A stretch of 64,000 nt of DNA from Megaleporinus macrocephalus (GCA_021613375.1 CM038710.1:29139763-29203762); one strand, 5' to 3'. Positions 1 to 11,112 are shown, counted from the stretch's first letter. Notes: generated from the sequence alone by a model not told the origin. A program made the numbers and translations.

Positions 1-65
1 ACAGGCAGATTAGACTGGAAGTTAAGAAAGTGAAGGGTGGTCTCTGACTTTAGCACAGTACTGCA
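1..65. mobile_element. terminus of a dispersed Tc1-type repeat
   Basis: The motif ggtggtctctgactttagca followed by cagtactgca recurs almost unchanged at 31379-31411 and 36401-36428, and in reverse form at about 58186-58212. It behaves like the end of a dispersed inverted-repeat element that runs off the left edge of the window. Confidence 0.5.
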
Positions 66-2702
66 TTGACATCTGTCTCTTTGTAGGCAATGGACAGGCC
101 ACTTTTGATTAAAAGCCTCTAATACCCAAAGAGCTAAACGAGATTAAAAAAATATTTGACATACAGAGTGAGTTTGAACTTGTTACAGACATACACGGCA
201 CCTGCCAAAAGAGAAGGACACACCATGTTAAAGTTGTAGGTAGGACATGTACAGTGTGCTTATCATTCTAGGAAGGGTATTAGAGGCTAGTAATGTCAAG
301 TACAGCCAAGGCAATTCTCAGTATTCTCTTTACATATAACAGTGTATTCCTGAAGAAGAGCATATTTTATTATCCCACTACTTTATAATAGTGTTGCCTC
401 CATAGGTACAGTTCGTGATGGCTTATTGTTTTATTTACTAATTTCTTAATCTAGTTTACAGACCTACAGTGACAAGACATACTGTAAACATACTTTCAAT
501 ATCATATGACAGAAACAGCCTTTACAGATAATGTTATTATAAAATCAACATCTTGTGCCACAACTGGAGTCCGGACGACTGCATAAAGAACACAATATAT
601 TAAGAAGAAGGTTGCCAGATGTGCTCCTGGTGATCTTCTTTCCAACACAGTTTGCTTCTAGTCCTAACCCACCAAATGAGGCTCTTCCAAGAGTATCTGC
701 AGTACCCCATTACTACCCCTACTGCTAGATCTCCAGGAGCAGGCTTGGGGCACTGCTGATAGAGGAACAAGGAGTTCAGCCTTTTGAGACGTCATGGACG
801 AGATGATTCGCTGGTTAAGAAAACACTGTCTCATAAACACTGTGAACGAACAGCACGACGACACACGAAAGCACAGATGTACTGTCCATATAATGCTGAA
901 TGAAGAACAGAGATTAATAGAAGAATACTGCTGCCACCTAAGAATACTCGCGACTGATACTCCAAGTGAACACATGACAATGATCTTGCTTGGGAAAGCA
1001 CTTGGCTGTCAACGTCTCTCGCCCTTGTGAAGCGTGTTTTTGAGACACTGGCCTCTTCCCACGGAGATCACGGTGGTGAGGACACCAACTCGTCACAGAA
1101 TTTTGGCTTCAGCTGAAGAGGCATTGAAAAAAGGCCTAAAACTGCCCGCTGCCTGCCACTGTCCATCACGGCTGCTTTTCGTTCTCTCGTTACTTCTTCC
1201 CTGAGATAATACTGTGCAACCAGATGTGCTCACTGTTTGTTGAGAAAGTCAACGAAAAGAGTGAATTCGAATGAGAGCGTTCTTTATGAAATGTTGTACG
1301 GGCAGTGTCGTATTACACAAACTGTACCAAAAATAAGACTTATTATTATTATTACCCCATAGATAACGTCTCCTGCCTTCCTTTACTTTCCCAATCAGGA
1401 GTCCTAAAAAACGAGCTGGGTGAAAGTGAGCTTGATCTGGCTGCCATACCACTCTAATCTAGTCTCTTTTCCGTCTGAGCAAATAGAAACCGGAGAACCA
1501 TAATTATTAATGGTGTTGGGATAGAGCTATAGTGTGTCACGCCTGAGTGCTACATGAACTGTGTGTGTGTGTTATGCACCAGTACACTGAAAACCAGGGC
1601 ATGCCAAAGCAAACAGGGCTTGTGCTCAACACGGGCTCTCATTTGTTTTGGACTGTCGGGGTATCTCCTCTCATGTTTATGCTTGTAGGTTGGGGCTGCT
1701 GAATCTTTGTCTCAAGTTTCGGGTCAAGTCCACCAGCCATTGGATTGCTGGATAATACTGGGTCACAGCCCTCTGACAGCTGCCATTGATATATAATGTA
1801 ACTGATGCATATGATAGCTGACAAAACTTTTTTTTAGCATTTTTGGACATAATTTGAAAATACTAGCTGTCCTTTGCAAGTGTTTCAAAATTACGCGTTG
1901 AATGGACCAATAAAAATGTTCAGAAACGACCAAATGAATGTTGAGTGAAAGGCTTTTACCTCAACTTCCACCAAAAGTAAAGAATGTTCATCAACACTTT
2001 ACTGTAACGTACTGTTCATAAGGCTATATGATACTTACATAAGCTTGTCATGACCTGACCCTACATAAATGTTTATAAATGCTGATTCTAATAACTTTAT
2101 GTTATTAGGCAAATTTAAACTTTATAGCAAATGATTACAAATTAACAGTACCCCTAGCATTTTGGGTGGCCTTGGAGGGTTCCTTTGTTGGCTATGATCC
2201 TGGCTGCTAGCTTATTTTAGTTCGGTAATGTGATCTTCCACACATTAATTGAGATCTTTGGTCGTCAGTTTGTTAAATGAGTAATTTTTCTCTTGTGGAA
2301 ACTAGACTTTTTTTTTTGTCCTGTGAAGTTTTTTTTTTTTTTGGAGACACCACATGACTATCAATGTGAAATTCTATTAACTGGTAACTTTACAGGACAA
2401 TGAAAAAAAACATACACAATGTAAAGGACAACAGACATATTCAAATTAGGTCAAAAACTGATAAACCACTGAAGTGGAATTACTGACATTCTGACTTTGG
2501 CGATATATGCGACAGTGAACACTGTCAGTGGATTGTAATGTAATTAATGCATATGCACATATAGGCATAGACTGTATGTGCATAGGTTAGATCTAAAAAC
2601 CATCTAACTTTCGAGCAATGGTATATACTAGAGGTGCACTGATGTGGGAAATGTATGGCCATGCAGATATTCTATATCCCAGGTATATATATGTGCCCAT
2701 GT

Positions 2703-2704
<2 letters not shown>
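66..2704. other. non-coding DNA, no gene recognised
   Basis: AT-rich DNA downstream of amigo1. Around 1860-1960 there is a decayed copy of the inverted-repeat family described at 35965 (gaatggaccaataaaaatgt). Short poly(T) runs lie near 2309-2341. Open frames here are short and overlap on both strands, so I call none. Confidence 0.6.

Positions 2705-2772
<68 letters not shown>
2705..2772. repeat. (AT)n microsatellite
   Basis: Uninterrupted AT dinucleotides, about 34 units. Confidence 0.99.
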
Positions 2773-2775
<3 letters not shown>

Positions 2776-3069
2776 CAGGAAATGCAGACATTGGGACTAG
2801 ATCCATCTGAATTAACATGACAGAGAAATATAACTGTTTGTAAATGCTGTACAATGAATAGAAAGTGTATATATTATCACAGTACGGTTTGAAATATCAC
2901 TCGAATGGAACATCTGTCTGATGGTGATATTTCTTCTACTTCTAAATATCTACTGATACGGCGGCAGTATCATCTGACACCTCTGGTATACACCATTATC
3001 TAAACTCTTAAATCTTTCTTTTCAACCCCGAAAAAAAATGTGTTCAAATGATTACCACTGATTCTGGAG

Positions 3070-3660
3070 CGAAACAAACGCTTGCTCCCCCCTACATCTC
3101 TGGCCTTTGTTTTCTCATCAAGATTACAAAGAGCCCTGGGGGTCTGAGATGTAATTAGAGACTGGCCCAATCATTTAGAAAACGTTTCGACAATGGATGA
3201 CTCAGCTCTGACTAAAAGCCACCAAAATATGCAAATAAACCCGAACTTGAGAAAAGGCTCGAGAACCAGATGTCTGAAAACCCTTTCTGTCGTTTCTTTA
3301 ATTTCTTTATTTCTTTGCTTTTAAATTCTGGAATGTGTTCTTTGCTATAGACGAGCGAGAGCAACGCTTTCTTCTGTTTAAATAGGTCATTAGCATTCAG
3401 GTAACGTATCCCTCTCCGGTTGTCATGACAGACAGCCTCATGCAAATGACACTGTGCATATGATAGATTTCCTTGGGAAGGATGGCGGTGGTAACGTAAT
3501 TAGGGGCCATTGTTTAAAGATTAAAAATCACTGTGCGCCCAACACAGCCATTTAATTCACTCTTAAGCAGCGGATGGAAAGCAATGCTATTGTTAATCCG
3601 AGATCAATTTTAAGTGATGTTTAAAGGCCGAATGGGGTGGCTGGCAGCTCAGTTCCAGTT
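3070..3660. promoter_or_regulatory. candidate conserved non-coding element beside amigo1
   Basis: This stretch has no simple repeats and no transposon marks. It carries dense homeodomain-like cores (taattag at about 3154 and 3501, ttaatt near 3555), an octamer-like atgcaaat at 3441-3448 and another aatatgcaaat-type site near 3230. It is more balanced in base composition than its flanks. Such texture is typical of conserved vertebrate enhancers, but conservation itself cannot be tested here. It could also be distal 3' UTR of amigo1. Confidence 0.3.
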
Positions 3661-3701
3661 TTTTTGTTGCTACAACAAACCGTACTCTCGATGACAGCAT
3701 T

Positions 3702-4730
3702 GGACTAGACGTTACAGGTGGGCTTACAAGCAAAACGGAAAGTCACCAAGCTTCTCTGTTAGAAAGCTCAGCTAGCTGTAACTCTGTTTCAACAGTTCCT
3801 GGCTGGGCTTTTATTGCAAGTGTCTGAAATTGCAACGAAATAAACTTTGGCTTAATTTCACACAGCTAACTTATTTCTGGTGCACATGATTCCTCACTGT
3901 ATGAACAACATCCAAAATAATAGCCATCACTCTGTTTCTCCGTATTGGAAAAACAGCCAGGTGTACTTCCTCCTTTCCTACTTTATTTGACTTAAACTCA
4001 GGCAGAAGTTTTTTGTTGTTCAACGGGTTGCGTTCCTACGTTTCCACATTAGGTTTCCCGTTAAGTTTGAAGGTGTTCAATGTCTAAAAGCAGATGCAAT
4101 CCATGCTACATCCATCTCCAATACTATTCAGCATTCAACGTAATGCTGTTTCAACGTAATGGCATGCCACTCCTGTAGCAATGACTCATGACTGAAGTCT
4201 ATATATAATGTGGTGATGCTGGTAAGTTAGCATTTGGGGAAGGAGGCAATAATAAATGCTATCCATACTAATGGCTATATGGCTATAGGGCAAAGCTAAA
4301 CTCTTAACATTTGCAGCCTGTAGGAATCATGCTTATGGTTTGATCATACAGTGGATGTATCTATGTATCTCCTATTGAATAATAAGGCTTCCCAGTTGCA
4401 ATTCATGGAGAAATTCTTCCCCAACGGCTTCCCCACTTCTCAAAGAGTCCACTTACCGTATATGGCAAGACCTTTTCACAGTATATACTTAAATGCTACA
4501 GATTAAAATGCTGGAAAGGTTTTTTTTTTTTTTCTACCTCGTCCTTGTCAAACTCACAAAGGAAAGCAATATAACACTGTATATCTAATCAGCCAAATGC
4601 TGAAGGGTACAAACGATCACTCTCTTTATCCAGGGAAGTCACCAAAGCTCAGTGTCTCTGGATAAAGCTCTCGCCAAATACATCCGCCACAGAAGGCCCC
4701 TCCCATTCCAGAACCCTGGACACTATCCAC
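3702..4730 (-). other. amigo1: amigo1 3' untranslated region, extent uncertain
   Basis: The DNA immediately after the stop codon on the minus strand has no other gene. Minus-strand AATAAA signals lie at 3982-3987 and 3810-3815, which would give a 3' UTR of roughly 0.75-0.95 kb. The real UTR could be longer, as I recall it being several kb in mammals. I see no way to choose from sequence alone. Confidence 0.4.
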
Positions 4731-6212
4731 TCAGACCACAATGGGTGTGTCGGAGAAGACTGAACTAATGGAGTCTGCCACCGATTTCTTCCGTTTGCCT
4801 TTCCCCTGCCTGGCCTCCTCATCCAGCTCCTCTTCCCCATTGGGGTTCACTTTCCCGTTCTGGCCCTGCAGGTCTTTGGGGTCTATGAAGGCCACGTGCC
4901 TGTTGAGCTCAGCTTTGGTTGCCAGATCCTCATGAGTTGGCGTGGCGCTGAGCATGGAGGAGTGGATGCTGTCCTCATGGTGATTCTTAGACTTGCCTTG
5001 CCCTGGACAGCAGAAGCAGCGACAAGGGGTCAGGTACAGGTAGATGAGCACCAGGACCACGCTGGCCAGGCAACCCACTAGAGTCGTGTATGCTGTGTTG
5101 AGGGTATCGCCGTGTCCGCTCAGAGTGAAGTTATGCACCTTCACCCAAATGAACAGGGTTTCGTTAAGGTAATCGCTCACAGCAAAGCAAGTGTATTGCC
5201 CAGAATCCTCAAGTTTTACAGAGCGGATCTCCAGGTTGCCGTCTGGGAGGACCACTGTGCTCTGGTTGGTGTCAGGAGATACCACTACGTTCCCAGGCAG
5301 CGTCCACGTCTTGGCCATGTCCCGGTGCCGGGTGTCGCAGCTGAGGATTAGGGTCTGCTCCAAGAAGGCCTCCTCCATTGACTCGTTAAAAGTGCTGCAG
5401 TTCATGTAGAGGTTCAGCTTGAAAATCTGCAGGCTCTTCTTTTCGGTGCCCGCTGGTATGCAGGTGTAGTCGTCTTTGAAGTCCACGGCCGAGTTGAGCC
5501 GTCGCATGTACCAGTGAGCCATCAAGCTGTAGAGCTCGCAGTCACAGGTCGGAGTGTTGTTGTGGAAGTAGAGGCCGTTCTTGATCCAGGCCGGCAGGAT
5601 CTGCAGCTCCGCCACAGGGATGAGCTTGATCCGGTTGGAAGACAAGTCCAACAAGCTCAGCTTCTCCAGCCGTGTCTTGTCCTTGACCAGTTCCAGAGGG
5701 AAGCGAGACACCAGGTTCTGGCTCAGGTAGAGCTTCTGCAGGTTGCCGAGGCCTGAGAAGGCGGTGCGGTCGATCTGAGAGATCTGGTTGTTGTAGAGCA
5801 GAAGCACCTCCAGGTGCCCCAGCTGCTCGAAGATGTACTCGTCCAGTTGGCGCAGGCTGTTGGAGGAAAGGTCAAGGTAGCGCAGGTGCCTGACGTTAAC
5901 GAATGCTTCGGTGGAGATGAAGTGCAAGCCGTTGTGACTCAGTAAAAGGTTGTGGAGTTTGGGGAGTTTGTTCGTGGTCCATTCCGCCCGCAGCCGGGCG
6001 ATGTCGTTGTAGCTCAGATCCAGCACGGCCGTGTACTTGGGCAGGTCCGTAGGAACCGTGGTCAAGTTCATCTTGGAGCAGCTCACGATGTTGCTGGCGC
6101 ATATGCACGTCTTGTGGAAATTCACGATCGAGCCGCAGCTTCCCGGCACCCGCAGAAGGACCAGGTACGCGCACACGGTCCACTTTAAGCACAGTCCCAT
6201 AGAGAGTGCCAT
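4731..6212 (-). CDS. amigo1: AMIGO1, LRR and Ig-domain neuronal adhesion protein, complete single coding exon
   Basis: The product is a 493-residue type I membrane protein, the same length I recall for human AMIGO1. In order: signal peptide (about 1-27), cysteine cap with C36, C38 and C45, six leucine-rich repeats (about 62-206, LxxLxLSxN type), C-terminal cap with C223, C225, C251 and C272, one Ig domain (C292 to C342, with the DSGQYTC motif), a membrane helix (about 373-395) and a cytoplasmic tail ending SSVFSDTPIVV. NxS/T sites occur at residues 50, 218, 271, 276, 316, 350 and 361. The tail ending and the DTLNTAYTTLVGC stretch at the membrane separate AMIGO1 from AMIGO2 and AMIGO3. The family mediates homophilic and heterophilic adhesion and neurite growth, and AMIGO1 is an auxiliary subunit of Kv2.1 channels. 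The ATG at 6212 has a purine at -3 and G at +4 and starts a signal peptide. The frame stays open upstream but has no ATG and crosses a splice acceptor. No frameshift is seen. Odd point: the usual first cysteine of the N-terminal cap appears to be Phe32. Confidence 0.96.
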   Translation of the reverse strand: MALSMGLCLKWTVCAYLVLLRVPGSCGSIVNFHKTCICASNIVSCSKMNLTTVPTDLPKYTAVLDLSYNDIARLRAEWTTNKLPKLHNLLLSHNGLHFISTEAFVNVRHLRYLDLSSNSLRQLDEYIFEQLGHLEVLLLYNNQISQIDRTAFSGLGNLQKLYLSQNLVSRFPLELVKDKTRLEKLSLLDLSSNRIKLIPVAELQILPAWIKNGLYFHNNTPTCDCELYSLMAHWYMRRLNSAVDFKDDYTCIPAGTEKKSLQIFKLNLYMNCSTFNESMEEAFLEQTLILSCDTRHRDMAKTWTLPGNVVVSPDTNQSTVVLPDGNLEIRSVKLEDSGQYTCFAVSDYLNETLFIWVKVHNFTLSGHGDTLNTAYTTLVGCLASVVLVLIYLYLTPCRCFCCPGQGKSKNHHEDSIHSSMLSATPTHEDLATKAELNRHVAFIDPKDLQGQNGKVNPNGEEELDEEARQGKGKRKKSVADSISSVFSDTPIVV

Positions 6213-6316
6213 GCCGTCCACTCTCCTGAGTGGTTTTAACACCTCGGAAACCCGCAGTCTGCTTTTTACACGCCTCCTCGCGCGGGATGGGTCGGACAGC
6301 GGCGATGAAGTCGGAG
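6213..6316 (-). other. amigo1: amigo1 5' untranslated part of the coding exon
   Basis: On the minus strand a typical 3' splice site (T-rich run, then ctctgtttcag) ends at 6317, so the coding exon should start at 6316. The 104 bases down to the ATG at 6212 contain no other ATG. The reading frame is open through this segment only by chance. A non-coding first exon followed by one coding exon is the usual AMIGO1 layout. Confidence 0.7.
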
Positions 6317-6738
6317 CTGAAACAGAGAAACACAAACAAAGCAGCTCAAGCGTTGTCGAAACTACGGGAGTTCATCAATAGAGCGTAGCGCGGTCATAAA
6401 ACCGAGCATGAGTCATTTATGACATTGGCAGTGAAGAGACTGGCAAGCTTCTCACTCCTGCATGCATAATAACAGGTTTACAAACAACAGGCATCCATTC
6501 ATCCAGATTAAAGCGCGCACATGGCAGAGACGTCCTCAAAAACAATGCCACGGTCACACGTCAGCAACAGTTCCGCTGAGTTAAAACTCCTGCTAAGGGG
6601 GAGATGTTACGGCCCCCAGTGCCCCAAGACAGCAGTGTTGCATTGCACCATTTCCCGCATGCACTGTCCCATCTTTTAATGCGCCCATGTAAACATGCAG
6701 GGGTAAAGCAGCTGATTGCATTAATAGGCCTACATTAC
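6317..6738 (-). other. amigo1: probable amigo1 5' intron
   Basis: The acceptor at 6317-6318 is strong. Reading upstream on the minus strand, the best donor I see is gaag|gtaatg, with GT starting at 6738, giving an intron of about 420 bp. The acceptor is well supported. The donor is a choice among several weaker GT sites and would need transcript data. Confidence 0.45.
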
Positions 6739-7477
6739 CTTCACACTGCTTAGCCTCGGATTAGGATCTGTCAACGTTTGCCAGAACGCAGTTCCCAGGC
6801 TGGGCTGTGTTTATCCACTGCACATCACAGTAACGTGGCATGCCTTTCCCACACAGAAACAAACGCCGAGCAGGAACGCCGAGGGGGGGATGTTGTGTTC
6901 TTCTAAGGAGGCGGGTGGCTGGGTGGGTGGGGGGGCGAGAAAAAGAAAAAAAATAAACGCTCCCGCAGCGGAGCACTATCGCAGATAGACAAAACGCGCA
7001 AGTAGTGGCTGCGAGGTTACGTAAAGAAAACGACGCCCGCAGCGCCAGTCTTAGTCCGGTCCTCCAGACGTGTCATCAGTGGCCATTTCGCAGAGGGGTC
7101 CATCGGGCTCGGACGTGGTGCAGTGGGAGGCGAGGCGAGGCGGGACGAAACAAGCTCCCGGAGAGACGCAGCGCGGCGGTGTGATCAGCATCTCTCCCTG
7201 CTCCATCACTTAAAGCGCATGAGCAGTGGCGCGCAGGGGAGGGGGGATTCTCGGTGGTCCCTTCTCAGACAGAAGAAACCACTCGGAGCTGCACCCGGCG
7301 CAGCGGTCAGCATCGCAAACGTGGCATCCTGTTCCGAAAGCCCACCAAAGCCTGCGCTGTTTCTGAGCAGACACGTCAGAGGCTCATTCAGCTCCTCTTC
7401 ATGCAGCCTATCGAGTAGCAGCAGCGCAGTGAGCTGCACCACGCGCCCGGCTGCTCGCTCACCACACACCACCACGC

Positions 7478-7480
<3 letters not shown>
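6739..7480 (-). promoter_or_regulatory. amigo1: CpG-rich promoter region and first exon zone of amigo1
   Basis: Compared with the AT-rich surroundings, this block is rich in G, C and CpG (for example around 6960-7060 and 7120-7320). It lies directly upstream of the inferred amigo1 intron. A TATA-like stretch lies next to the TAA microsatellite near 7478-7486, but CpG-island promoters often start at several sites. I place the promoter and non-coding exon 1 here without a definite start site. Short open frames in the block are products of base composition. Confidence 0.55.

Positions 7481-7522
<42 letters not shown>
7480..7522. repeat. (TAA)n microsatellite
   Basis: Trinucleotide repeat of about 14 units at the upstream edge of the amigo1 promoter region. 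Confidence 0.98.
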
Positions 7523-7989
7523 TAACCCGTCACGTGCGCTCCAGTACTCGCAAGATGTCCTGGTCTAACAAACTGTCTGTGCTGGAGGCTGAGCTGCCGC
7601 CAACAAGTGCGCTTGTTTGGGTGTAACAGACTGTTCCCTGTGCAGACTAGAACACTATCTGGAGATTCATCCATTTTCTAGGGTCACCTGATGAAGAGAC
7701 TGCACGTAGTGCACTTGACTGTTTGTCCCCTAATTCATTCATCCCCACAGCCCACCTCAAAACGTAGGGAATGGATGCTGGATGCCAGAATGAATCCAAA
7801 TCAGAGCAAATAACCCAGTTTATTGAAAACCCAGTTCAAGTTTGAGGTGGAGCTGAGTTGTCAGCATCCGCTGTCTGTTATTTCTCCTCCACATTTAATC
7901 CCACCTAATGAAGTCGTTGTCCAGTGTGTGTCCAGGCTGTGGCTATACGCCTAATGTAGACTATACGTCTGTTAATATCTTTATCTTTA

Positions 7990-8593
7990 TCACACAGTGA
8001 TGAGACGCAGGAGCACATTTAGTGCAAGACTCATTCACCCAAAATGCACTACAGAACGGCACAGGAGGTCATTCCTACCAGTGGCTATCAGACTTTATAA
8101 CTCCTCTCTTAACGTACAACACCTTTCACATGTACAGTTATAACAATAGAGCAATAATTTAATTATAATTTAATGTGCAATAACTTCTTACTTCTGAACT
8201 CTTACAGCTGTATACTGTATATCTGTATTTATTATTATTGCCACAGTCACTTTATATTTTATTCTTCTATTATATTATAAGACTTTATATATGTGCCACA
8301 GTCACTTTATATTTTATTCTTCTATTATATTATAAGACTTTATATATGTGCCACAGTCACTTTATATTTTATTCTTCTATTATATTATAAGACTTTATAT
8401 ATGTGCCACAGTCACTTTATATTTCATTCTTCTATTATATTATAAGACATTTTATATGTGTACATATTGCAAATTTCTTTTTGTTGTAAATTATTATTAG
8501 AGTGTTTATTCTTCTACATAACCAGCTGCTACTGTAATAACTGCAATTTCCCCCTGGGATCAATAAAAAGTATTTCTGATTCTGATTCTGATG
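7990..8593 (+). mobile_element. 5'-truncated LINE, last codons and 3' tail (CR1/L2/Rex-like)
   Basis: From about 8000 the plus strand reads as the end of a non-LTR reverse-transcriptase protein, with a characteristic block ERHRRSFLPVAIRLYNSSL. A 3' UTR follows and ends with gcaatttccccctgggatca, a polyadenylation-like aataaa and a ctgatt hexamer tail (8574-8593). That ending is widespread in fish LINE copies. Four tandem 55 bp units lie inside the UTR. The catalytic domain is absent, so the copy is dead. The exact clade is uncertain. Confidence 0.75.
8240..8459. repeat. 55 bp tandem repeat, 4 copies
   Basis: Units begin at 8240, 8295, 8350 and 8405 with gccacagtcactttatattt. The first three are nearly identical and the fourth has several changes. 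The array lies within the LINE 3' UTR. Confidence 0.97.
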
Positions 8594-9230
8594 GTAATAG
8601 TTCAGATTATTTTATTTTGTTATAGTTCTATCATGTTCAAGTGCTGTTTGTTTGCTTGTGATGTCACAATGCCTGTGATCCAACAAAGCAGTAAGCTCTT
8701 TATGATATAATCAGGTCTCTCTCCTTTCATAGAATGTTTACAATATTAAAGGCGCATGCCAGTCGCCCTCGTAATCCCCTGAAAAGCCAGACACACGGGG
8801 CAATCAGACTGTTTTTGTATGATTCCAAACCGCAAAGAGTGAAAACATTGGAAGGGAATTTCAGAGTGCATAGGGAGTCGCAAACAACGGTTCATCACTT
8901 TGCCTGAAGCCACGGGAAAGTGTACCCATCAGCCCTTGCAAATCTCTTGAAGATTTGAGTTTGATCATGACTCTGTAGGACGTTCCACATGAAGCTATTT
9001 ATTAACTGCAATTACCTGAATGGACATCTCATGCTCAAGTGTGTAGGCAGCGTAACAGCACTGCTCGGGGACCCTGTGGAGGGAAATTGGGTTAAACTGT
9101 GTATTATATACTGTTTTTATATGTTAAAATATATAATATATATTGTAAGCTCTTAGATCCTCTGCACCTAACCAGTGTCCTACATCCTTCAGTGAATTAG
9201 TTTATCAGATTTTAAGATATTATCCATTAT
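8594..9230. other. non-coding DNA, no gene recognised
   Basis: No gene seen. It includes the first of several copies of a motif gttctatca...gtgatgtcaca (about 8625-8670) that recurs to 11.7 kb. Confidence 0.6.
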
Positions 9231-9244
9231 TACTGTTCTATCAA

Positions 9245-9349
9245 CCTGTCCATGGTGTACCCTGCCTGCGCCTGAGGATGCTGGGATTGGCTTCAGCCCC
9301 CCCAGGACCCCAACTAGCGGGATAAAGCAGAAGATAATGGATGAATGGA
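9245..9349 (+). mobile_element. 5'-truncated retroposon flanked by a 14 bp target-site duplication
   Basis: A 105 bp insert reads as the 3' end of the fish repeat that finishes with gggataaagcagaagataat and ATGG-type units. The word tactgttctatcaa stands on both sides (9231-9244 and 9350-9363), an exact 14 bp duplication. Truncation at the 5' end plus a long duplication indicates target-primed reverse transcription. Confidence 0.88.
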
Positions 9350-9837
9350 TACTGTTCTATCAAAGTGTTGTTTGTGATGTCATGGCTGCATTCAGCCCCA
9401 ACCAAACATAGCAAACCGCTTATTTTAACACGAGCGCTGGTGCATTGAACACTGTTGTGTTGCACCTACAGCAACTGAGAAGGAAGTTCTTGGCATCCTT
9501 TTCAAAGAACTATCGGAGCCGGATGTAGAAACTTTACAATAAAATTCCTACAACAATCATTCTAACGTCTTTAATGGTTGTGTACATCAACAAACCTTGT
9601 ATTAACCCATTGTGTGCACTGCCTTTCAAACACAGCTGAGTTTATACACAAGGTGCTTCTGACTGACTTACCTTAAACCTTGCACACCATTTCACACCAT
9701 TTCAACCAAACATGTTGTTTACCCGGAAACGTTAGCAAAGCTTTACATAAAGTTTTAAGATGGACTGTAATCCAGGTGTATGTTTGTGATGTCACAATAG
9801 TTGAGCTCCAGCAAATCCATTAAAACAAAGAACACTC

Positions 9838-9886
9838 AGTGTCCGAGTCAGTGTCTGAGTCAGTGTCCGAGTCAGTGTCTGAGTGT
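9838..9886. repeat. 12 bp tandem repeat, 4 copies
   Basis: Alternating units cagtgtccgagt and cagtgtctgagt directly before a MITE copy. Confidence 0.9.
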
Positions 9887-10123
9887 CGCTGTTCAAAGAT
9901 CTCCAAATAGCAACTTTACAGGAGAGGCCAAAAACCTTATTTGCCGTTAATGTAAGTCAATAAAACCAGAAATGTTTCCAAGCTATTTTGAAGCATTTCT
10001 ATACGTCCATTCATCATGAAGCTTTCACACAATGCTAAAGGCAGCTGCTGTGTTCAAAAGATGTAGAAAAATAAAATGAAACAACAATGGAGATGCATGT
10101 TTTTCTTTGGACAGTGATGATAT
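9884..10123 (+). mobile_element. MITE, family A (TIR like atatcgtcgctgtccaa)
   Basis: It starts tgtcgctgttcaaag, continues with the family words gcaactttacaggagaggcc and ccattcatcatgaagcttt, and ends ttttctttggacagtgatga, the reverse complement of the start. There is no coding capacity. It is the longest copy of this family in the window. Confidence 0.75.
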
Positions 10124-10592
10124 GCAAGTCTGTAGTGATTTCTAAATCTCTGTGATTTTACATGTTAGGATGTGTAACATGCTGTTCGTCTTTTGATGAC
10201 TGTTCGTTCGTCTGCCACAGGCCTGCGTCACTTAACAATCATTTAAGTACATAGTTTACTGATGGTTAAATGTTATAAAGTATGTTAATGATCTTTATAA
10301 ACTAGTCAGGCCACTGTCTCTACTTTTGTACTAGCCATACACTACATACACAACAATTTTAGATTTACCCTCTCACACATTCTACATACCTGCCAGCATG
10401 ACGCTGTGAAAAAGAATTAATTTAACATTATCTGCAAATGGCCTACCATCATTATTCACGTTCCCATATAACCCTACAGCACACACTAATAGAGTTAAAT
10501 AAGAAAAGTAAACTAACTTAAAACCCATAGTTCATAGTCAAATACATCAAAACATCAAGTGCAAACAATGTGTGTGATTGAGATGAATGAAT

Positions 10593-10627
<35 letters not shown>

Positions 10628-11112
10628 CAGAGGAAGGAGGGTGCACACAGTGCAGTGCTTACTTCTGTCTATGGGTTGGGTTGCCAGGAACCATGACACA
10701 GATCCCACGAAAAAAACTGAGAAACACTTATTTGATCTGTATTAGTATAAAACCAGTAGATTAATGGGGGAAATTGGAAAAACACAGTTGGGTGGGAAAG
10801 GGTTAAAAATAGGGGGGCTACAGCAAAAATTAGGGGTGTTGGCAGGTATGAGTTCAAACTGTATTCAGAATGTTGGTGTCTGTGAATGTATGTGTAGCTG
10901 TAAAGCCATAAGCCAATGTTTGCCACTCGATTAGCAGATTTGATTTTATTACTGTTCTATCAACCAATTTAGACGCATTTGTTTAATTATGACATCACAG
11001 TTCTCCAAGAAAACAGTACAGCCAGTGTCCATTATCCCACAATCTCATTTCAGGAAAGTCTGAAGTACATTTCCATTTTAAAGTGTTTTTAAAAGTGGAA
11101 TGTGAAAAATTT
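10124..11112. other. non-coding DNA with (GT)n microsatellite
   Basis: No gene recognised. A (GT)n run lies at 10595-10625. Another copy of the actgttctatcaa...tgacatcac motif is at about 10950-11000. Confidence 0.6.

Noticed and set aside
2618..2854. Poly-Tyr/Ile open frames
   Set aside because: Translations of the (AT)n microsatellite; the same applies at 26874-27077 and 46584-46823.
6213..6335. N-terminal extension of amigo1 upstream of the ATG at 6212
   Set aside because: The extended frame has no ATG, begins at a TTG inside the presumed intron and crosses a strong splice acceptor. The ATG at 6212 yields a signal peptide and the expected 493 residues.
4649..6381. Other open frames across the amigo1 region on both strands
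   Set aside because: They overlap the LRR/Ig coding frame in other frames, have no domains and reflect its GC-rich codons.
7123..7626. 167-codon plus-strand frame with a poly-Asn run
   Set aside because: It runs through the promoter CpG region and the TAA microsatellite. The poly-Asn is the repeat itself and no domain is present.
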